64,000 bases of DNA from CAZOOK01 sp964581385. GTDB taxonomy: Bacteria; Pseudomonadota; Gammaproteobacteria; Nevskiales; Nevskiaceae. The position numbers and the translations under genes were made by a program. The notes under the pieces are model-generated. The model did not search any database, was not told the DNA's origin, and saw nothing but the letters and a program-made list of their open reading frames with translations. Numbering within the stretch: the stretch's first letter is position 1; each line of letters starts with the position of its first letter. The DNA lies in contig CAZOOK010000006.1 of the NCBI GenBank assembly GCA_964581385.1, forward strand, positions 132,606 to 196,605, in the 5' to 3' direction. This document shows positions 60,643 through 64,000 of this stretch, one piece after another.

Positions 60643-62610
60643 ATGAAAATATTCGAGAGCTATTCCAGAAGCCTGACGTGCTCCATGGCATTGCTGCTCA
60701 GCGCTTTGGCGGCGGGATGCGGAGGTGGGCAAGATCGAATTCTGGGCTCGGGTAGCGTTTCAGCACTCCCGCCCACCGTAACTAACGTCGCCCCTGCAAA
60801 CAATGTCGCTGGTGTACCGACCGACGCCACCATCATCACCGCTACATTTAGTGAGCCAATGACTCCGATCACCGGCGGAGCAAGCTTCACGGTGACCTGT
60901 ACGGCGCCTTGCGTGAATCCCACAGGCACGGTAGCTCTCGACGCTACCAGCAGGATCGCCACCTTCACACCCGCAGCCAGCCTCACGCCTCTTACCCTCT
61001 ACACCGCCACGGTCACCGGGGCGCAAAGCCTCGCTACCGGCGTCGCATTGGCGAGCCCCTTCGTATGGCATTTCATCACGGCGGGAGTAACACCAGACAC
61101 GAACCGGCCCCGAGTGACGCTCACTCAGCCGGTCACGACGAATCCGGGACCTACTGTCGGGCCGCCGGCTAATGCGGCGATCGCTGCGGTCTTCACCAAG
61201 GACATGCTGAGTTCCACGATCACCGCGGCCAGTTTCACGGTGACGTGCAGTGCACCTTGCGTATCTCCGACTCCGACAGGCGGTGTGAGCTACACGACCG
61301 GCTCTCGAACTGCGATCTTTACACCAGCGTCGGCACTTGTAGTGGGCGATACCTATACCGCCACGATCACCACTGCGGCGACCGATCTGGCAGGCAATGC
61401 ACTGGCGGGCAATCAAGCCGCCCTGCCCGCGGCAAGTGACTATGTATGGACCTTTACCGCCTCAGCTCCGGTCGCAGCGGCAAGTGTCTCGGTGTTTTCC
61501 ACTACCCCTGCCACGGGTGCCGTTGGGGTGTGTCCCAACGCGACCGTCAACGCGACCTTCAACATGCCTGCCGGTTTGCGGATGGATCCTGCAACGGTCA
61601 ACACAGGAACCTTTACGGTGACGGGTCCGGCCCCTGCTTTCACGCCCGTGACGGCAGCAACAGTGACTCTTGATGCCGCCACGGGCCTCGTTGCGACTTT
61701 TACGCCACTCGGTGTTCTTACCAACGGCGTTACTTATACGGCCACGATTAAAGGCGGCGCCAGCGGGATCAAGGACTTAGCGATCCCAGCCGACGAAATG
61801 GCAAGTGATTTCACATGGAACTTCACCGCCGGTCCCGCGACAGGAAATTGTCTGGCACCGACGACTCTTGGATCGGCCGCGCCGTACGGAATTTTTGGAG
61901 GCAGCGCCGGAATGACCAACACGGGAATTCTGACCGTGATCAATGGTGATATCGGAACCATAGCGACGGGTACTTCATCGATCACCGGATTCCACGATAC
62001 GGCGGGAGATATTTATACGGAGTCTCTGGGAGCCAATGTAGGCGCAGTGAACGGGACGATCTACACCTGTACCAACTCCACTACGGGCCCGACGTCCGCC
62101 ACTCCAAACGCGGTCTCCTGCGCGATTGCAACCCAAGCCCGTCTTGATGCGCAAACCGCATATCTGGCCCTGGCGGCAATGCCGTCCGGCGCAAATCCCG
62201 GCGCCAATCTGGGCAGTCTCACGCTCGCTCCTGGCGTCTATACGGCACCTGCAGGGTCGTTCCTGATTGAGGGAGGGGATCTCACCCTCGATGCCCAAGG
62301 CGACGCGAACGCCGTGTGGGTGTTCCAGATGGCGACCACGCTCACTGTGGGCGGCCCGGGAGCGGCATTCCCTCAAAGCATCATCCTGGCCGGAGGCGCC
62401 CAAGCCAAGAACGTCTTCTGGCAGGTTGGCAGCTTCGCAACGATCAACGCAGCGGGAGGCGGGACCATGGTAGGCAACATCATTTCCCAGGACGGAGCCG
62501 CATTCTCCACCGCCGGCAATACCACGATCGGGACGCTGGAGGGCAGGGTGATGTCTCTCGGAGCTTCAGTGACGCTGGTGGACACGGTCATCAATGTGCC
62601 CGCCCCGTAA
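60643..62610 (+). CDS. Lipoprotein with Ig-like domains and DUF3494 ice-binding domain
   Basis: 655 residues from ATG 60643 behind GAGGAAGAAAA. Leader ends in lipobox LAAGC, so it is lipid-anchored. Residues 45-390 are three SbsA-type Ig-like (Big_5) domains, each with P-x-x-x-A-x-x-V, I-x-A-x-F and a closing V-W-x-F motif (FVWHFITAG, YVWTFTAS, FTWNFTAG). Residues 400-655 are DUF3494: LGSAAPYGIFGGSAGMTNTG, INGDIGT, TIYTCTN, LAPGVYTAPAGSFLIEGGDLTLDAQGDANAVWVFQM, ILAGGAQAKNVFWQVG, ISQDGAAFSTAGNTTIGTLEGR. DUF3494 is the beta-solenoid of ice-binding proteins, which may serve ice binding or adhesion. Confidence 0.92.
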   Translation: MKIFESYSRSLTCSMALLLSALAAGCGGGQDRILGSGSVSALPPTVTNVAPANNVAGVPTDATIITATFSEPMTPITGGASFTVTCTAPCVNPTGTVALDATSRIATFTPAASLTPLTLYTATVTGAQSLATGVALASPFVWHFITAGVTPDTNRPRVTLTQPVTTNPGPTVGPPANAAIAAVFTKDMLSSTITAASFTVTCSAPCVSPTPTGGVSYTTGSRTAIFTPASALVVGDTYTATITTAATDLAGNALAGNQAALPAASDYVWTFTASAPVAAASVSVFSTTPATGAVGVCPNATVNATFNMPAGLRMDPATVNTGTFTVTGPAPAFTPVTAATVTLDAATGLVATFTPLGVLTNGVTYTATIKGGASGIKDLAIPADEMASDFTWNFTAGPATGNCLAPTTLGSAAPYGIFGGSAGMTNTGILTVINGDIGTIATGTSSITGFHDTAGDIYTESLGANVGAVNGTIYTCTNSTTGPTSATPNAVSCAIATQARLDAQTAYLALAAMPSGANPGANLGSLTLAPGVYTAPAGSFLIEGGDLTLDAQGDANAVWVFQMATTLTVGGPGAAFPQSIILAGGAQAKNVFWQVGSFATINAAGGGTMVGNIISQDGAAFSTAGNTTIGTLEGRVMSLGASVTLVDTVINVPAP

Positions 62611-62641
62611 AGCACTCACCAGAAAGTCATTGGAGATAAAC

Positions 62642-63778
62642 ATGAACATAACAAGAGCCACAGTGGCGCTGGGTCTGGCGGCACTCACCGTAGCTGTCAG
62701 TCCATCCGCGGCGGCGGACGATACTGGGGGTTGGTACGTCGGCGGCAACATTGGCCAGTCGAGAGCGAAAATCAACGACACAGGGATCAACAGCGATCTG
62801 CTGGGAAGCGCTATTGCCACGACCTCAATCGCCAATGACGATCACGACATCGGCTATAAGCTCTTTGGCGGGTACCAGTTCATCAAGTATTTCGCCGTTG
62901 AAGGTGGCTATTTCGACCTGGGAACGTTCGGCTTCAATGCAGCCACGACGCCACCGGGAACATTGAGTGGCAATATCAAGCTCAAAGGCCTGAATTTCGA
63001 TACCGTCGGCATTCTGCCCATCACTGAAAAGTTCTCTGCGTTTGGCCGGTTCGGGGTGAATTACGCTGAAGCCAAGGATTCTTTCGCCGGAACCGGATCA
63101 GTCGATGTAGTCGATCCCAGCCGCCGCAAGCGCGCTGCAAACTACAAGTACGGCGTGGGGCTTGAGTACGATTTCACTGAATCTTTCGGAGCGCGCGCCG
63201 AGGCGGAACGCTACCGGATCGACGATGCCATCGGTAACAATGGCGACATCGATCTTTTCTCGGCCGGTCTGCTCTATCGGTTCGGCCGGAACACGCCGCC
63301 CCCCGCTCCACCTGCGGCACCGCCCGAACCGATCATTGCCGCCGCTCCTGTGCCGGTGGCTCCGCCGCCGCCGCCACCACCGAAGCCAACCCTTCCGAGG
63401 AAGGTGGCCTTCTCCGCAGATTCTCTTTTCGATTTTGGCAAAGCGACCGTGAGACCTGCGGGCAAGCAGGCTCTCGACAAGTTTGCTACAGATATGCGAG
63501 GCGCCACCTTTGAATTCATCACGGTAACCGGATACACCGACCGAATCGGTTCGCACGAGTACAACATGAAGCTTTCGACGCGCCGCGCCGAAGCGGTCAA
63601 GACCTATCTGGTGGAGTCGGCTGGGATCCCTCCCGACAAGATCGTGGCCAGAGGAGCGGATGGATCGGATCCGGAAACGAAGCCCGGCGAATGCAAGGGC
63701 ACGAAAGCGACCAAGCAACTGGTGGCCTGTCTGCAGCCTGATCGCCGCGTGGAAATCGAAGTCTCCGGCACGAGATAA
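62642..63778 (+). CDS. OmpA-family outer membrane protein
   Basis: 378 residues from ATG 62642 behind GGAGATAAAC; the frame extends back into the upstream gene. Signal peptide to about 24. The N-terminal half is an eight-stranded OmpA-like barrel (GGWYVGGNIGQSRAKI, YKLFGGYQFIKYFAVEGGYFDLG, FSAFGRFGVNYAEAKD, YGVGLEYDFTESFGARAEAERYRI). A proline-rich hinge (PPAPPAAPP, PPPPPPPKP) leads to the OmpA C-terminal domain that holds peptidoglycan: FSADSLFDFGKATVRP, ITVTGYTDRIGSHEYNMKLSTRRAEAVKTYLV and PDRRVEIEV. It sits 31 bases after the ice-binding lipoprotein. Confidence 0.95.
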   Translation: MNITRATVALGLAALTVAVSPSAAADDTGGWYVGGNIGQSRAKINDTGINSDLLGSAIATTSIANDDHDIGYKLFGGYQFIKYFAVEGGYFDLGTFGFNAATTPPGTLSGNIKLKGLNFDTVGILPITEKFSAFGRFGVNYAEAKDSFAGTGSVDVVDPSRRKRAANYKYGVGLEYDFTESFGARAEAERYRIDDAIGNNGDIDLFSAGLLYRFGRNTPPPAPPAAPPEPIIAAAPVPVAPPPPPPPKPTLPRKVAFSADSLFDFGKATVRPAGKQALDKFATDMRGATFEFITVTGYTDRIGSHEYNMKLSTRRAEAVKTYLVESAGIPPDKIVARGADGSDPETKPGECKGTKATKQLVACLQPDRRVEIEVSGTR

Positions 63779-63801
63779 CGTCGAATGGCAACTTGCTTAT
63801 T

Positions 63802-63840
63802 AAGCCTCGTCGCCCCCGCTTTCGCGGGATGGCGAGGCTT
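63802..63840. terminator. Large inverted repeat after ompA-like gene
   Basis: AAGCCTCG at 63802-63809 pairs with CGAGGCTT at 63833-63840, with an inner CCCGC/GCGGG stem. It lies between convergent genes and should end both transcripts, though the T run is short. Confidence 0.7.
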
Positions 63841-63890
63841 AATTTATGGTGACTCATTTCGTTAAACGCGATTGAACCGATCAGTCTGAA

Positions 63891-64000
63891 CCAGCATCCA
63901 CCGGAAGTGATTCGGCCCGCCAGCGAAGCATGCCGCCGGACAGGTTTGCTACCTCCTTGAAGCCAGCCTTCTGCAGCAGCACCGTGGCCTGCGCCGATCG
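63891..64000 (-). CDS. Rhodanese-like protein, C-terminal part (5' end outside window)
   Basis: The frame is open from the window edge to TGA at 63891-63893. It reads RSAQATVLLQKAGFKEVANLSGGMLRWRAESLPV, the closing segment of a rhodanese domain (helix after the active-site loop, then the N-L-x-G-G-x-x-x-W motif). The catalytic cysteine would lie beyond the window. Rhodaneses move sulfane sulfur. Convergent with the OmpA gene. Confidence 0.8.

Overview
The window looks like chromosomal DNA of a Gram-negative proteobacterium. The evidence is an outer membrane OmpA protein, a MipA/OmpV protein, lipoproteins with lipoboxes, FtsK, RpoN, and the infA-bpt-aat gene order. Gene content is most like a beta- or gammaproteobacterium living in soil or water, but I cannot assign a genus.

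Bases 1-15500 are an accessory region. It opens with the 3' end of an RHS polymorphic-toxin gene whose variable C-terminal domain is followed at once by a small candidate immunity gene resembling EF-Tu domain III. About 6 kb of small genes follows: secreted, lipoprotein and membrane proteins, a DUF4085 protein, an ankyrin protein, an XRE regulator, a frameshifted SEC-C protein, and a fossil of a second RHS core at 3866-3979. This reads as an accumulated array of orphan tip and immunity modules. Next come an RloC-like ABC ATPase, a GIY-YIG/DUF4357 protein and a ParDE pair. The region closes with the 3' half of a tRNA-Gln(CUG), a strong terminator, and a decayed Fic/integrase chimera, so it probably marks the scar of an integrated element.

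Bases 15565-21284 hold a tight sugar operon: 6-phosphogluconate dehydrogenase, glucose-6-phosphate dehydrogenase, a GH15 glucan hydrolase, a polyphosphate glucokinase broken by a one-base loss in a G run, and a HAD hydrolase. Together they would turn glucans into glucose, glucose-6-phosphate and pentose-phosphate NADPH. A methyltransferase and a 1768-residue double-core hybrid histidine kinase follow on the minus strand.

Bases 28700-46260 form a stress and envelope region. It holds the EEP hydrolase-ClsB pair, a metal-dependent hydrolase, DUF1328, CsbD, an ElaB/YqjD-YqjE-YqjK set, DUF4142, RpoN with its own sigma-54-like promoter, EgtB, a small gene with an early stop, MipA/OmpV, and a KaiC-like ATPase coupled to a hybrid histidine kinase.

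Bases 46300-54450 are conserved housekeeping: patatin phospholipase, infA, bpt, aat, a COG3146 acetyltransferase, ftsK and an ICMT-like methyltransferase. Bases 54800-63800 encode mainly exported proteins: an unknown secreted protein, a lectin-like protein with Ig-like repeats, a lipoprotein with Ig-like domains and a DUF3494 ice-binding domain, and an OmpA protein, plus one GT1 glycosyltransferase. The window ends inside a rhodanese-like gene.
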